64,000 nt of DNA from contig NZ_JAAMQU010000011.1 in NCBI RefSeq assembly GCF_013522925.1, forward strand, positions 62,001-126,000, written 5' to 3'. The translations under genes and the position numbers were made by a program. Below, one piece after another: positions 34,253 to 43,562 of this stretch (position 1 is the stretch's first letter; every line of letters starts with the position of its first letter). The DNA is from Pseudomonas japonica (GTDB lineage: Bacteria > Pseudomonadota > Gammaproteobacteria > Pseudomonadales > Pseudomonadaceae). Below the pieces are notes generated by a model. That model saw only the letters and a list, made by a program, of their open reading frames with translations, was not told where the DNA came from and searched no databases.

Positions 34253-34572
34253 TGCTGCTTGGGGCTTCACTGTGCTACGCCGGGTTCAGCGCCTTGTGCC
34301 TGGCGATGGATCGCCACCATCAGGACCTGCTTGGCGCCAAGCCTGGCCGCCAGCGGAAGCAGCTGCTGCGATTGTCAGGGGTGCTGCTGCTGGCTGTCGC
34401 GTTGGGGCTGATGATTGCCTCCTCCGGTTGGGCCATGGGGCTGGTTCGCGCAGTGGGGCTGGCGATGGCGAGCGCAGGTGTGCTGGTAGCGTTGATACCT
34501 TATTGGCCGCGCATGGCATTGGCGCTTGCCACCGGCGGGGTGCCGGCCACGCTGGTGTTCGGTACCTATTGA
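34252..34572 (+). CDS. DUF3325 domain membrane protein
   Basis: A 106-residue protein with three hydrophobic helices (LLGASLCYAGFSALCLAM, LLRLSGVLLLAVALGLMI and LVRAVGLAMASAGVLVAL). DUF3325 is typical of the same iron-related clusters. Its start overlaps the PepSY stop (TGATG), so the three genes are one coupled operon. The stop runs 7 bases into the convergent AraC gene. Confidence 0.72.
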   Translation: MLLGASLCYAGFSALCLAMDRHHQDLLGAKPGRQRKQLLRLSGVLLLAVALGLMIASSGWAMGLVRAVGLAMASAGVLVALIPYWPRMALALATGGVPATLVFGTY

Positions 34573-35453
34573 AGCGTGGGCGTGCCCAACGCTGCGCGAT
34601 AGGCCGCCGGGGCCATGCCCACTGCCTGGCTGAAGCGAGTACTGAAGTGGCTGGAGCTGGCAAAGCCGCACGCAAGGCTGATATCAGCGAGTAACCGGGT
34701 TCGGTCGGCCAGCAAGCGTTTTGCCATGGCAATGCGCCGCGCCAGCACGAAGCGATGAGGCGGCACGCCCAGACTGAGGCGGAACATGCGGGCGAAATGG
34801 AATTCGGACAAGCAGCACACCGCGGCCAGTTCACCCAAGCTTAGCGGCGCCGCAAGGTTCGCTTCGATGTACTCAAGCACGTGGCGGCGTTGCGCGGGCG
34901 CCAGGCCGCCTTTGAATTCGAACACCTTGCGCGGCGCTATCTGGGTATGCAGGGCATGGCCCAGCATTTCATGGGCAAGGCTGCTGGTGAGCAGGCGCTC
35001 GGCGGGCTCGTTCCAGTCCAGCGCCACCAGGCGGGCGAAACGGCGAGCCTGTTCGGCGTCATCCACGAAAGTTCGCTCGTTCAACGCCAGGGCGCGGGGC
35101 TCGCGATCGAACAAAGCGATGCACCCAAGGGCCAATTGCTCCTCGCTGAAATACAGATGCGCCAGGCGAATGGGCCCATTGATGACCCACGCCGAGTCGT
35201 GCCCGGCGGGCAATACGCAGAGCTTGCCGGGGGCGCCGTTACGCTGCGGGCGCTCGCGGCGGTGGGTGCCAGTGCCGCCGGCGAGGTAGCAAGAGAGCGT
35301 ATGGTGCCCGGGGCCCTGGTAATGCCGCGCGTCGTTGCGGTTGTTCCATACCGCGGCCACCAACCCATCGCCCAGCCCGGCCCGCTGTTCCAGCCGCGCA
35401 TGCGGTGACTGGCGCAGTGCTTCGAATACCTCGATCTCGTGCAGGGTTTTCAT
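34566..35453 (-). CDS. AraC-family transcriptional regulator
   Basis: A 295-residue regulator. The N-terminal cupin-like half has GHHTLSCYLAGGTGTHR and GKLCVLPAGHDSAW. The C-terminal half has two HTH motifs (LSLGELAAVCCLSEFHFARMF and LLADISLACGFASSSHFSTRF). It is divergent from the EamA transporter, which is the likely target, and convergent with the iron operon, overlapping by 7 bases. Confidence 0.87.
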   Translation of the reverse strand: MKTLHEIEVFEALRQSPHARLEQRAGLGDGLVAAVWNNRNDARHYQGPGHHTLSCYLAGGTGTHRRERPQRNGAPGKLCVLPAGHDSAWVINGPIRLAHLYFSEEQLALGCIALFDREPRALALNERTFVDDAEQARRFARLVALDWNEPAERLLTSSLAHEMLGHALHTQIAPRKVFEFKGGLAPAQRRHVLEYIEANLAAPLSLGELAAVCCLSEFHFARMFRLSLGVPPHRFVLARRIAMAKRLLADRTRLLADISLACGFASSSHFSTRFSQAVGMAPAAYRAALGTPTLQ

Positions 35454-35590
35454 GGGGCGCTCCTTCCGGGTGGCTCATCCTAACGCGGCCCGGCGTGTTT
35501 ACCAGCAGCACGCCAATCAAAAGCGCAGGAATCTGAAAGCGCGCCTTCCAGTCACGCCCTCACACTGGCTGCCGGATTATGGAGGTGGTC

Positions 35591-36505
35591 ATGACTGTCG
35601 CGCTTTATCTGCTTACGGTGCTGATCTGGGGCACCACCTGGATCGCCCTCAAACTGCAACTGGGCGAGGTGGCCATTGCCGCGTCGATCGTTTACCGCTT
35701 CGCGCTGGCTGCTGTCGTGTTGTTTGCCGTATTGCTGGCCACTCGACGGTTGCAGCCCATGGGCCGGCGTGGCCACGGTTTGGCGGTTGCTCAGGGGCTG
35801 TGCCTGTTCTGCGTGAATTTCGTGTGCTTCCTGCATGCCAGCCAATACATCGCCAGCGGGCTGGTGGCCGTGGTGTTTTCTACCTCTACGGTCTGGAATG
35901 CGCTGAACGCCCGGCTGTGGTTCGGCCAGCGGATCAGCCCCCGGGTGATGGTCGGTGGCGCGCTGGGCCTGGCAGGGCTTGGTTTGCTGTTCTGGCCTGA
36001 GGTGGCCGGCCATGGCGCAGGCCAGCAGACACTGATAGGCGTGGGCCTGGCGCTGCTCGGTACGTTGTGTTTTTCGGCAGGCAATCTGCTGTCCACCCTC
36101 CACCAGAAGAATGGCATTCGACCGGCGACCAGCAATGCCTGGGGCATGGGTTACGGCGCAATGATGCTAGCCGCGTGGTGCGTTGCCAGCGGTACGCCCT
36201 TTGGCTTCGACCTGGCACCCACGTATGTCGGGGCGTTGCTGTACTTGGCTATCCCCGGCTCGGTCATTGCCTTTACTGCCTACCTCACCTTGGTCGGTCG
36301 CCTGGGTGCGGAACGGGCGGCGTACTGCACGGTGTTGTTCCCGATCGTGGCCTTGAACGTGTCCGCCGGATACGAAGGCTATACCTGGAGCGCACCGGCC
36401 CTGTTCGGGCTGGTGCTGGTGCTGGGTGGGAACGTACTGGTGTTCAGCAAGGGAGGGTGGTCAAGCCAGCCGCCCCTACGCTTTCATACAGAACCTAGCC
36501 TTTGA
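35591..36505 (+). CDS. EamA/DMT-family transporter
   Basis: A 304-residue, 10-helix drug/metabolite transporter with two EamA repeats. The start at 35591 follows GGAGG at good spacing; an upstream ATG at 35579 lies inside that site. WGTTWIALKLQLGEVAIAA marks the first repeat, and GSVIAFTAYLTLVGRLGAERAA the second. Substrate is unknown. It is divergent from the AraC gene and overlaps the convergent ghrB-like gene by 11 bases. Confidence 0.83.
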   Translation: MTVALYLLTVLIWGTTWIALKLQLGEVAIAASIVYRFALAAVVLFAVLLATRRLQPMGRRGHGLAVAQGLCLFCVNFVCFLHASQYIASGLVAVVFSTSTVWNALNARLWFGQRISPRVMVGGALGLAGLGLLFWPEVAGHGAGQQTLIGVGLALLGTLCFSAGNLLSTLHQKNGIRPATSNAWGMGYGAMMLAAWCVASGTPFGFDLAPTYVGALLYLAIPGSVIAFTAYLTLVGRLGAERAAYCTVLFPIVALNVSAGYEGYTWSAPALFGLVLVLGGNVLVFSKGGWSSQPPLRFHTEPSL

Positions 36506-37469
36506 AGGTGTCAGGGTTCACCAGGTCGGTGGGTCGCTGGCCCTTGAGCGCGGCGGTGAGGTTCGCCATTGCCCGCTCTGCCATGGCGGCACGGGTTTCG
36601 CCGGTGGCCGAGCCGATATGGGGCAGGGTCACAACGTTTTTCAAGGCGAACAATGGCGACTCCGCCAGCGGCTCGCGCTCGTACACGTCCAGCCCGGCGC
36701 CGCGAATGGTGCCGTTCTGCAAGGCTTCGACCAGCGCGGGTTCGTCTACCACCGGGCCGCGGGCGATGTTGATCAGGAACGCCGATTTTTTCATCAGCCC
36801 CAGTTCGCGATGGCTGATCAGGTGGCGGGTTTTTTCGCTCAACGGCACCACCAGGCACACGAAATCGGCCTTGGCCAGCAGGTCGTCAAGCTCGCAGAAG
36901 GTAGCGCCCAGTTCCGCTTCCAGGGCGGGCTTGCGGCTGTTGCCGCTGTACAGCACCGGCATGTTGAAACCCAGGCGGCCCCGCCGTGCAATGGCTGCGC
37001 CAATATTGCCAAGGCCGACGATGCCCAGGGTTTTGCCATGCACGTCGCTGCCGAACAGGTCGGGGCCAACGGTGGCTTTCCACTGGCCGGCTTTAGTCCA
37101 GGCGTCCAGTTCCGCCGTGCGACGCGCGCTGGCCATGATCAACGAAAAGCCCAGGTCGGCCGTGCTCTCGGTCAGTACGTCGGGTGTGTTCGTGAGCTGA
37201 ATGCCGCGGCGTGTGAGGTAATCCACGTCGTAGTTGTCATAACCCACCGATACGCTGGAAATCACTTCCAGCTGTGTGGCGTTCTTGAGCTGAGCTTCAC
37301 CCAACTGCCGGCCCGCGCCAATCAGGCCGTGAGCCCTGGGCAGCGCCTCGTTGAACTGTGCCGACACATCGCCCTGTTTCGGGTTGGGCACGATCACATC
37401 GAAATCCTGTTCCAGGCGTTCGACCATCTGCGGGGTGATGCGGCTGAAAGCGAGTACGGTCTTTCTCAT
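36495..37469 (-). CDS. ghrB: D-2-hydroxyacid dehydrogenase, GhrB type (glyoxylate/2-ketogluconate reductase)
   Basis: A 324-residue enzyme starting at MRKTVLAFSRITPQMVERL. The NAD(P) loop GIVGLGNIGAAIAR, catalytic Arg in NIARGPVVDEPAL, Glu in YEREPLAE and His in LPHIGSATGETR are complete. The GhrB branch reduces glyoxylate, hydroxypyruvate or 2-ketogluconate. It lies downstream of the LysR gene on the same strand, across a repeat-rich gap. Confidence 0.85.
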   Translation of the reverse strand: MRKTVLAFSRITPQMVERLEQDFDVIVPNPKQGDVSAQFNEALPRAHGLIGAGRQLGEAQLKNATQLEVISSVSVGYDNYDVDYLTRRGIQLTNTPDVLTESTADLGFSLIMASARRTAELDAWTKAGQWKATVGPDLFGSDVHGKTLGIVGLGNIGAAIARRGRLGFNMPVLYSGNSRKPALEAELGATFCELDDLLAKADFVCLVVPLSEKTRHLISHRELGLMKKSAFLINIARGPVVDEPALVEALQNGTIRGAGLDVYEREPLAESPLFALKNVVTLPHIGSATGETRAAMAERAMANLTAALKGQRPTDLVNPDTFKG

Positions 37470-37499
37470 CGGGCACGGTTTCCGGTTGTCTGGGAGATG

Positions 37500-37611
37500 G
37501 AAAGCTACAAGTTGCAAGCCTCAAGCTGCAAGCTTGAAGCGGTGCGCGGTGAAGCCACTTGCAGCTTGAAACGTACAGCTTGCGGCTTGTGGCTTACAGC
37601 TTGCCGCTCAA
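37500..37611. repeat. Dispersed inverted repeat, copy A (AGCTTGCAGC-type)
   Basis: Several copies of AAGCTRCAAGY-like units (for example AAGCTACAAGTTGCAAGC, AGCTGCAAGCTTGAAGC) are followed by their inverted forms (CTTGCAGCTTG, CAGCTTGCGGCTTG, ACAGCTTGCCGCTCAAG). The whole block can fold into one long hairpin. Its right end runs into the 3' end of the LysR gene. Copies B (46246-46312) and C (48411-48436) share the unit. Confidence 0.6.
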
Positions 37612-38547
37612 GACCTGCTCGTGGTTGCGCAGGTCGGCGTCCTGGGCGGCGAGGATGTCGGGCAGTGAGCCGCGCAAGTATTCGACCCAGGTCTTGATCT
37701 TCGCATCCAGGTACTGCCGCGAAGGGTAGATGGCATACAGGTTGAGCTCTTGCAGGCGGTACTCGGGCATCATCCGCACCAGCGTGCCGTTGCGCAGGCC
37801 TTCGATGGCCGCGTAGATCGGCAGCACCCCAACGCCCATGCCGCTGGAAATCGCGGTTTTCATGGCGTCGGCCGAGTTCACCTGGAAGGGCGCGTTGGTG
37901 ATGTTGATCATCTCCTGGCCTTCCGGGCCATCGAAGAACCAGCGCTCCAGTTGCACCACCGGGCTTACCAGGCGCAGGCAGGCATGGTTGCGCAGGTCGC
38001 CGGGTTTACGCGCCACCCCATGGGTTTTCACATAGTCGGGGGAGGCGCACACGATGCTGTAGGTAATCCCCAGCCGTTGCGACACAAAGCCTGAATCCGG
38101 CAGCTCGCTGGCCAGCACGATGGACACGTCATAGCCTTCGTCAAGCAGGTCCGGCACGCGGTTGGCCAAGGTAAGGTCGAACGTCACGTCCGGATGGACC
38201 TTGCGGTACCGGGCAATGGCGTCGATCACGAAGTGCTGGCCGATCCCGGTCATGGTATGCACTTTCAATTGGCCAGCCGGGCGGGCGTGCGCATCGCTTG
38301 CCTCGGCTTCCGCTTCCTCCACGAAGGCCAGAATCTGCTCGCAACGCAGCAGGTAACGTTTGCCTGCCTCGGTCAGGGCGATACGCCGGGTAGTGCGGTT
38401 AAGCAGCCGGGTTTGCAAATGTGCTTCGAGGTTGGAAATGGCGCGGGAAATATTGGCAGTAGTGGTGTCCAGCTGCACGGCCGCCGCGGTGAAGCTGCCA
38501 GCTTCAGCCACGCAGGTGAAGGCGCGCATGTTTTGCAGGGTGTCCAT
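37594..38547 (-). CDS. LysR-family transcriptional regulator
   Basis: A 317-residue LysR protein. The N-terminal helix-turn-helix is MDTLQNMRAFTCVAEAGSFT, then VQLDTTTANISRAISNLEAH. The effector domain follows (VHTMTGIGQHFVIDAIARYR onward). It is divergent from the efflux operon starting at 38804, so it probably controls that operon, as AaeR does for aaeXAB. The start at 38547 is the family start; the upstream extension is rejected. Confidence 0.87.
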   Translation of the reverse strand: MDTLQNMRAFTCVAEAGSFTAAAVQLDTTTANISRAISNLEAHLQTRLLNRTTRRIALTEAGKRYLLRCEQILAFVEEAEAEASDAHARPAGQLKVHTMTGIGQHFVIDAIARYRKVHPDVTFDLTLANRVPDLLDEGYDVSIVLASELPDSGFVSQRLGITYSIVCASPDYVKTHGVARKPGDLRNHACLRLVSPVVQLERWFFDGPEGQEMINITNAPFQVNSADAMKTAISSGMGVGVLPIYAAIEGLRNGTLVRMMPEYRLQELNLYAIYPSRQYLDAKIKTWVEYLRGSLPDILAAQDADLRNHEQVLSGKL

Positions 38548-38586
38548 GGCTCGCTCTCTGAATGAACCGGCTGATTGTCGCATGAA

Positions 38587-38602
38587 GTTACACAATCGTA
38601 AC
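38587..38602. promoter_or_regulatory. LysR-type operator candidate
   Basis: GTTAC-ACAATC-GTAAC is a perfect inverted repeat that contains the LysR T-N11-A pattern. It lies 40 bases upstream of the LysR start, in the 256-base gap before the efflux operon, where a divergent regulator should bind. Confidence 0.5.
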
Positions 38603-38803
38603 CCTCGCCCGGCTTGGCGAAACCAGGTTTCATCCATGTTGCCTGCTTATCTCGTGGGAAGCGGCGGGGCCGCTGTCACCTTGGATTATCTCCGGCCACG
38701 TAACAAAGAATCACCGCAAGTGCCGCTTATCGCCCGCTCACGCGCACCCTAGAATGGCCTCGCTCAGTACCCTGCCCAACCCCCTTCTTCGGAACCCGCC
38801 GCT

Positions 38804-40336
38804 GTGCCGCGTCGCTTTTCCCGTGCGCTTGAAGCACTCATTGCCTGTGCGTTTTCAACCTGTATAAGCGGCTGCGTCGGCACCGGTGGCATCGCCCCGA
38901 ACGCCACCGTGCCCGAACCTGATCAACTGGCTACCGACGAAGCGATACGCGCTGCGGCCACAGAGGCACGCTGGCCGAGCGCGCAGTGGTGGCAAGGCTT
39001 CGGTGACCCGCAATTGAACCAATGGGTGGCGACGGCGGTTGAGGGTAGCCCGAGCCTGGCGGTAGCCTCCGCGCGATTGCGCCAGGCCCGCGCCGCCGCT
39101 GGGCTGGCCGAAGCACGCGAGGCGCCGCAGTTAAGTGCCGAGGGTGCCCTGCACCGTCGCAACTGGCCCTCCGATGGCTTTTACGGGCCGGGCGACCTGG
39201 CCAATCAAACCACCTGGGACAATAACGCCGGGCTCAGCCTGAGCTACGACTTCGACCTGTGGGGCCGCGACCGCAACTTCAGCGAGCGTGCGCTGGACCT
39301 TGCCCATCAAGCCGCCGCCGAAGCACGGCAAGCCCGCCTGGCGCTGACCCATGATGTGGTGCGCGTGTACATCGGCATGGCGCTGAGCTATGCCAGGCAA
39401 GACATCCTGCAAGCGACGTTGGCGCAGCAATCCCAGGTGTTGGAGCTGGCGAACAAGCGGTTGCGGGCGGGGATTGGTACTCAGCTGGAAGTGAGCCAGG
39501 CGCAAACCGTGATTCCGGAAACCCATCGTCAGCTGGACGAACTCGACGAGCAGATCGCCCAGGCCCGCAACCAATTGGCGGCCTTGGCCGGCAAGGGGCC
39601 GGGAGACGCCGCTGCTATTCAGCGGCCCCGCTTGCAGTTGGCCGCGCCCCTTGGTTTGCCCAGTGGCCTGCCTGCGCAATTGCTGGGTCAGCGCCCGGAC
39701 GTGGTTGCCAGTCGCTGGCAAGTGGCGGCACAGGCCCGCGGGATCGACGTGGCACACGCGGGCTTCTATCCGAACGTGAACCTCAGCGCCAGCCTCGCCT
39801 ATATGACCACCGGCGGCGGCATGCTGGAATTTCTCACCGGCAACAAGCTGGGTTACAGCGTGGGGCCTGCGTTCAGCTTGCCGATCTTCGACGGGGGCCG
39901 CCTGCGCGCCGAGCTGGGCGAAGCGGCGGCGGGCTATGATCTTGCCGTGGCGCAATACCGGCAGGTGCTTGCCGATGCGTTGCGGGACGTTTCTGATCAG
40001 TTGATTCGCGGTGAATCACTGACGCATCAGGCGGCGTTCGCTGATGAGTCGGTCGCCAATGCCCAGCGCGCCTACGATTTGGCACGGGTGGGCTGGCAGC
40101 GCGGGCTTACCGGCTACCTTGACGTACTGCAGGCGCAAACCGCGTTGCTGCGCCAGCAAACCATACAGCAGCAGGTTCAGGCTTCCAGGCTCGCAGCCCA
40201 GGCCGACCTGATCACCGCCCTGGGAGGTGGCTTGGAGGCTGGCCGGGATGCCCCCGCCGCCGACCGCTTGAACCCGCCTGCCACGCCCGCCGTGCTTACC
40301 CGGCTTGATACCGTGCGTGGCGCGGTGCAGCCATGA
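38804..40336 (+). CDS. RND/MFS-type efflux outer-membrane lipoprotein (NodT family)
   Basis: A 510-residue outer-membrane channel starting with GTG. The lipobox is ISGC, with the Cys near residue 24. Two OEP repeats follow (AQWWQGFGDPQLNQWVATAV and AYDLARVGWQRGLTGYLDVLQ), with the typical LGQRPDVVASRWQ motif in between. It gives the outer-membrane exit of a tripartite pump. Its stop overlaps the next gene's start by 4 bases, so the operon is tightly coupled. Confidence 0.87.
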   Translation: MPRRFSRALEALIACAFSTCISGCVGTGGIAPNATVPEPDQLATDEAIRAAATEARWPSAQWWQGFGDPQLNQWVATAVEGSPSLAVASARLRQARAAAGLAEAREAPQLSAEGALHRRNWPSDGFYGPGDLANQTTWDNNAGLSLSYDFDLWGRDRNFSERALDLAHQAAAEARQARLALTHDVVRVYIGMALSYARQDILQATLAQQSQVLELANKRLRAGIGTQLEVSQAQTVIPETHRQLDELDEQIAQARNQLAALAGKGPGDAAAIQRPRLQLAAPLGLPSGLPAQLLGQRPDVVASRWQVAAQARGIDVAHAGFYPNVNLSASLAYMTTGGGMLEFLTGNKLGYSVGPAFSLPIFDGGRLRAELGEAAAGYDLAVAQYRQVLADALRDVSDQLIRGESLTHQAAFADESVANAQRAYDLARVGWQRGLTGYLDVLQAQTALLRQQTIQQQVQASRLAAQADLITALGGGLEAGRDAPAADRLNPPATPAVLTRLDTVRGAVQP

Positions 40337-42501
40337 CCACAGCGCGCATGCCGCTGGGCGAACAGTTGCGCCGCGGTTGGCTGGAATGGGCACGCAGCGA
40401 CGGCGTGACCTGGGTGTTTATCTTCAAGGTACTGCTGGCAGCGTTTCTCACGCTGTGGCTGGCCATGCGCCTGGAGTTCCCGCAACCGCGCACGGCCATG
40501 ATCACGGTGTTTATCGTGATGCAGCCGCAAAGCGGGCAGGTGTTCGCCAAAAGCTTTTACCGGCTGCTGGGCACCTTGGCCGGCGCTGTGGTGACGGTAC
40601 TGCTGATTGCGTTGTTTCCTCAGAATACCGAGCTGTTCCTGCCCAGCCTGGCGCTGTGGGTAGGGCTGTGCTCGGCCGGGGCTGTGCGTCAGCGCAATTT
40701 CCGCGGTTATGGCTTTGTGTTGGCCGGCTACACCGCCGCGATGATCGGCCTGCCAGTGTTGGCCCACCCGGAGGGCGCATTTTTCGCTGCGGCCTGGCGG
40801 GTATTGGAGATCTGCCTGGGCTTGCTGGTGGCCACCAGCGTAAGCGCCGCGGTATTGCCCCAATCGGCGAGCGCTGCCATGCGCAACGCCTTGTATCAAC
40901 GCTTCGGCGTATTCGCGGCCGTAGTGGTGGACGGCTTGCGCGGGGTGGCCACCGACCAGGGGCTTGAAGCCAGCAACGTACGTTTCCTCGCCGAGGCCGT
41001 GGGGCTGGAAGGCCTGCGCAGCGCCACGGCATTCGAAGACCCGCATATGCGCCGCCGCAGCGGCCGCGTGAGCCGGCTCAACAGCGAATTCATGGCCCTG
41101 ACTACTCGCTTCAATGCGCTGCACCAGCTGCTCGCCCGCACCCGCGACAATGGCCAGGTGCGCGACTTCATCGCGCCGGGGCTGGAGCGTTTCGCCGCGT
41201 GCCTCGCCCCGTTCGGTGGCCGGCCGCTGACCGTGGACGATGCCAGCCGCCTGGCGGTCGCGCTGGAGCACCATCAGGCTGGTTTCGCCGAGCAGGTACG
41301 CACCCTGCGCGCCGGCTTTCTGCAGACCAGCCCCAGCGAAGCAGACTTGCTGGACTTTCACACCGCGTTCGAATTGCTGTTCCGCTTTGCCGATACCCTT
41401 CACGGCTACGCCTTGACCCATGCCTCGTTGGCGTCCCATCGGCATGAGCGCGAACAATGGGACCAGCCCTATGCAACGCATACATCCTGGCTGGCCTCCC
41501 TGGCGGCGGGGTTCCGCGGTGCACTGGTGCTGGTGGGGTTGGGGAGTTACTGGATCGCCACCGCCTGGCCCAGCGGCGGCACCATGACGCTGGTAGCGGC
41601 CGCCACGGTAGGCCTGTCGGCGGCCATGCCAAACCCGCGAAGGATGTCGTTCCAGATGGCCTGCGGCACCTTGCTCGGCGCCTGCACAGGCTTTGTCGAG
41701 CACTTCTTCATTTACCCGCACATTGATGGGTTCCCGCTGTTGTGTCTGGTGCTGGCCCCGGTATTCGCCTTCGGTGCGTTTCTCGCCTCGCGCCCACCGC
41801 TGGCAGGGTATGGCCTGGGGCTGCTGATTTTCTTCTCGATCGGCTCGGTGCCCGACAACCTGACCGTGTACAACCCCTACGGCTTTATCAACGACTACAT
41901 CGCCATGGTGATCGGCATGCTGATCTGCGCCGCCGCAGGCGCGATCATTCTGCCGCCCAATGCCGGCTGGATGTGGCGCCGGCTCGAATCCGAACTGCGG
42001 CGCCTGATGGTGTTCGCGGTCAGTGGCGAGTCGCGGCGGCTGGCGAGCAGCTTCGAAAGCCGCGCGCGGGATATTGTGCACCACGCTTATGGGCTGGCTG
42101 CGGCCCAGCCGCGGGTGCAGCGTGACTTGATGCGCTGGATGCTGCTGGTGCTTGAAATCGGCCATGCGGTAATCGAGATTCGCCGGGAGCAGGATGACCT
42201 GTTCGTACACCCCGCTTATGCCGAGGGGCAGCCGTGGCGGCAGGCAATCCGCGCCATGGGGCGGGCCTTGATCCGGTTGTTCATCCAGCCGGTGGCCGCG
42301 AACCGCGAGCGAGCGCTGGCGGCGGTGGACCAAGCCATCGGCAGCGTGCGCGAGGCAGACGAGCCCTTCGCCCGGCATTTCGATACCTCGGTGCTGCGGC
42401 GTGTGCAGAGCTACCTGCACTTCATTCGCAGCAGCCTGCTTGACCCCCGCTCACCGCTGGCCGATCTGCCAGCTTCGTCAGGAACCGCCCATGCCGCGTG
42501 A
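40333..42501 (+). CDS. FUSC-family (AaeB-like) inner-membrane efflux protein
   Basis: A 722-residue membrane protein with two FUSC halves, each with several helices (TALRTAMITVFIVMQPQSGQ-type N-terminal segment near residue 55 and MTLVAAATVGLSAAMPNPRR in the middle). AaeB and related proteins export aromatic acids such as p-hydroxybenzoate. Here it is coded between a NodT channel and a HlyD-type adaptor, the full AaeXAB-like set. Substrate is inferred only. Confidence 0.82.
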   Translation: MTTARMPLGEQLRRGWLEWARSDGVTWVFIFKVLLAAFLTLWLAMRLEFPQPRTAMITVFIVMQPQSGQVFAKSFYRLLGTLAGAVVTVLLIALFPQNTELFLPSLALWVGLCSAGAVRQRNFRGYGFVLAGYTAAMIGLPVLAHPEGAFFAAAWRVLEICLGLLVATSVSAAVLPQSASAAMRNALYQRFGVFAAVVVDGLRGVATDQGLEASNVRFLAEAVGLEGLRSATAFEDPHMRRRSGRVSRLNSEFMALTTRFNALHQLLARTRDNGQVRDFIAPGLERFAACLAPFGGRPLTVDDASRLAVALEHHQAGFAEQVRTLRAGFLQTSPSEADLLDFHTAFELLFRFADTLHGYALTHASLASHRHEREQWDQPYATHTSWLASLAAGFRGALVLVGLGSYWIATAWPSGGTMTLVAAATVGLSAAMPNPRRMSFQMACGTLLGACTGFVEHFFIYPHIDGFPLLCLVLAPVFAFGAFLASRPPLAGYGLGLLIFFSIGSVPDNLTVYNPYGFINDYIAMVIGMLICAAAGAIILPPNAGWMWRRLESELRRLMVFAVSGESRRLASSFESRARDIVHHAYGLAAAQPRVQRDLMRWMLLVLEIGHAVIEIRREQDDLFVHPAYAEGQPWRQAIRAMGRALIRLFIQPVAANRERALAAVDQAIGSVREADEPFARHFDTSVLRRVQSYLHFIRSSLLDPRSPLADLPASSGTAHAA

Positions 42502-42691
42502 AATAGCCTTCCATGGCGTGTACATGCCCGTTTTGACCGTGCTGTTGCTGCTGGCGATGGGCCTGGCCTGGGTGCTGGACCGCGTGCTCGCCAGCCTGGA
42601 CGTATACCGCTGGTTCTGGCACCCCGCCTTGCTGCGCCTGAGCCTGTTCTTTTGTATTTTCGGCGCGCTGGCGCTAACCGTTTACCGTTGA
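42491..42691 (+). CDS. DUF1656 (AaeX-like) small membrane protein
   Basis: A 66-residue protein with two hydrophobic helices (MPVLTVLLLLAMGLAWVLD and LLRLSLFFCIFGALALTV). DUF1656 includes AaeX, the small partner of AaeAB-type pumps. It overlaps the FUSC stop by 11 bases and lies 10 bases before the HlyD-type gene, so it is part of the same transcript. Its role in the pump is not known. Confidence 0.8.
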   Translation: MPREIAFHGVYMPVLTVLLLLAMGLAWVLDRVLASLDVYRWFWHPALLRLSLFFCIFGALALTVYR

Positions 42692-42701
42692 GATCGACGC
42701 G

Positions 42702-43550
42702 ATGAAAAAGCTGTTCAGCCTGGTTGGCACCTTGGTCGTATTCGGCGTGGCCGTGTTCCTCGGGCGCCTGCTGTGGGTCGATTACATGGATACCCCGTGG
42801 ACCCGGGACGGCCGCGTGCGGGCGGATATCATCAATGTGGCCGCCGATGTGTCCGGCTATGTGGTCGCGGTGCCGGTGAAAGACAACCAGCGCGTGCGCA
42901 AGGGGGACCTGCTGATCCAGGTCGACCCAGCGCATTATCAGGTAGCGGTGGATCAGGCCAAGGCATTGGTGGCCGCCCGAAAGGCAACCTGGGACATGCG
43001 CAAGCTCAACGCCCGCCGCCGCGCCGACCTCGACGCCATGGTGATTTCCAAAGAGAACCAGGAAGATGCCGGCAGCATCGCCGACGCCGCCCAGGCCCAA
43101 TACCAGCAGGCCCAGGCCGCGCTGGCGGCGGCCGAGCTGAACCTGGCGCGCACCCGGGTGGTGGCCCAGGTCGATGGTTACGTGACCAACCTGAATGTGC
43201 ATGCTGGCGATTATGCCCGCGCAGGGGAGGCCAAGATGGCCGTGGTGGATGAGCACTCGTTCTGGGTGTACGGCTTCTTCGAGGAAACCAAACTGCCCCA
43301 TGTGCATGTCGGCGACGCCGCCGAGATGCAGATGATGAGCGGCGAAACCCTCAAGGGGCATGTTGAAAGCATTGCCCGCGGGATCTACGACCGCGACAAC
43401 CCGGAAAGCCGCGAACTGCTCGCCGACGTGAACCCTACCTTCAACTGGGTGCGCCTGGCCCAGCGCGTGCCGGTGCGAATCCACCTGGATGAAGTACCTG
43501 AAGGCATGTTGCTGGCGGCGGGCACAACCTGCACCGTTCTCATCCACTGA
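42702..43550 (+). CDS. HlyD-family efflux adaptor (AaeA-like)
   Basis: A 282-residue membrane-fusion protein. One N-terminal helix (LFSLVGTLVVFGVAVFLGRL) anchors it, followed by the barrel-sandwich motif (DGRVRADIINVAADVSGYV) and helical hairpin. LARTRVVAQVDGYVTNLNVH is the second lipoyl half. It links the FUSC pump to the NodT channel. The end lies in a region with a REP-like sequence. Confidence 0.87.
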   Translation: MKKLFSLVGTLVVFGVAVFLGRLLWVDYMDTPWTRDGRVRADIINVAADVSGYVVAVPVKDNQRVRKGDLLIQVDPAHYQVAVDQAKALVAARKATWDMRKLNARRRADLDAMVISKENQEDAGSIADAAQAQYQQAQAALAAAELNLARTRVVAQVDGYVTNLNVHAGDYARAGEAKMAVVDEHSFWVYGFFEETKLPHVHVGDAAEMQMMSGETLKGHVESIARGIYDRDNPESRELLADVNPTFNWVRLAQRVPVRIHLDEVPEGMLLAAGTTCTVLIH

Positions 43551-43562
43551 TCGCGGTTTTTC

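Noticed and set aside
40177..42420. A 747-codon open frame on the minus strand opposite the FUSC gene
   Set aside because: It is antisense to a clear membrane protein with conserved motifs, has no signature of its own and reflects high GC at third positions.
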